From Candidatus Dormiibacterota bacterium (lineage in GTDB: Bacteria > Chloroflexota > Dormibacteria > Aeolococcales > Aeolococcaceae), in assembly GCA_003153215.1 (NCBI GenBank), contig PLXL01000286.1:1-5386 (forward strand): a stretch of DNA of 5,386 nt, in the 5' to 3' direction. Within the stretch, counting starts at the first letter, position 1. Every line of letters begins with the position of its first letter. Under the pieces are notes generated by a model. The model did not search any database, was not told where the DNA came from, and was given only the letters and a program-made list of their open reading frames with translations. A program made the position numbers and the translations under genes. Below are positions 5,100 through 5,386 of this stretch, in pieces.

Positions 5100-5386
5100 A
5101 TGCCCGACGTCGCCGACGCCCAGGGCCGGCAGATGGGCCGGATCGTGAAGCTTCCGACCGCCTGCTGGCCGGAGACACCGATCGCGGAGCTCCCCGGGGT
5201 GGGGCCCGCCCAGGGCCAGCGGCTCCTCCGGCTCGGCATCGCGACCGTCTCCGACCTGCTCCTCCACCTGCCCCGCCGCTACGAGGACACCCGCCAACTG
5301 GTGCCGCTCCGGGAGCTGCGACCGGGGCAGGTGCAGACCTCCCGGGTCCGGGTCCGGGAGGTGCGCGGCCACCCCAGCCCGCAGCG
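5100..5386 (+). CDS. recG: ATP-dependent DNA helicase RecG, N-terminal fragment (cut by the window edge)
   Basis: The frame runs open from ATG 5100 to the window end (95 complete codons). Residues about 27-62 (TPIAELPGVGPAQGQRLLRL, then GIATVSDLLLHLPRRYEDTR) match the start of the RecG wedge region: a helix-hairpin-helix-like GVG motif, then the signature L-L-x-H-x-P-R-R-Y-E-D. The following LRELRPGQV leads into the OB-fold wedge that binds branched DNA. RecG remodels stalled forks and branch-migrates recombination intermediates in the cytosol. The helicase motifs lie beyond the window. Start choice: ATG 5100 has no Shine-Dalgarno but has a well-placed -10 box. ATG 5133 (residue 12) has AGGG 7 nt upstream and is a realistic alternative that would lose nothing conserved. 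The gene is divergent from the pilus operon. Confidence 0.92.
   Translation, partial: MPDVADAQGRQMGRIVKLPTACWPETPIAELPGVGPAQGQRLLRLGIATVSDLLLHLPRRYEDTRQLVPLRELRPGQVQTSRVRVREVRGHPSPQ

Noticed and set aside
4690..5239. Overlapping - strand frames across the divergent intergenic region
   Set aside because: Their sequences are Arg/Pro/Ser-rich, cover the recG start in antisense, and show no family motif. An in-frame TGA at 4924-4922 also prevents joining the TadE-like frame upstream.
1..5386. Window length of 5386 bases, equal to the phiX174 genome
   Set aside because: The sequence is high-GC bacterial DNA with fakA, Tad-type and recG genes and contains no phiX174 genes; the length match is a coincidence of window size.

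Overview
This is a high-GC bacterial chromosomal window. It carries two truncated housekeeping genes on the + strand, one at each end, and a three-gene Tad/Flp-type pilus minor-subunit cluster on the - strand between them. No gene in the window names the taxon. The high GC, the long Ala/Pro/Arg linkers in the fatty-acid-kinase protein and the TadE-TadE-TadG style of cluster would fit an actinobacterium or a high-GC Chloroflexota/Dormibacterota-like soil bacterium. That placement is an inference of low confidence.

Layout. (1) Positions 1-1535, + strand: 3' part of a FakA/YloV (DAK2-family) fatty acid kinase gene; its N-terminal nucleotide-binding part lies outside the window. (2) Positions 1536-1560: a 25-nt convergent gap almost filled by an imperfect hairpin. 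(3) Positions 4909 down to 1561, - strand: a tight operon of two TadE-like pseudopilins (204 and 208 aa) and a large TadG-like protein (700 aa). The first junction is a 4-nt overlap and the second an 8-nt gap. (4) Positions 4910-5099: a divergent intergenic region with candidate promoters for both directions and a perfect 8-bp inverted repeat. (5) Positions 5100-5386, + strand: the 5' end of recG, cut by the window edge.

How it fits together. In many bacteria the fakA/DAK2 gene and recG are near or direct neighbours (rpmB - DAK2 - recG - rsmD - coaD type order). Here the pair appears to be split by an oppositely oriented pilus-subunit operon whose sampled GC is clearly lower than that of fakA. 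The two TadE-like proteins carry the G|x4-E prepilin-peptidase motif. The TadG-like protein has the same N-terminal anchor without that glutamate, followed by a roughly 550-residue Ser/Thr/Asn/Tyr-rich, cysteine-paired exported region with no recognisable von Willebrand A motif. The likely picture is an envelope or pilus-associated complex in which two minor pseudopilins accompany a large surface-exposed protein. The secretion motor, the prepilin peptidase and the major Flp pilin are not in this window.

No RNA genes, CRISPR arrays, insertion sequences or transposases were seen.
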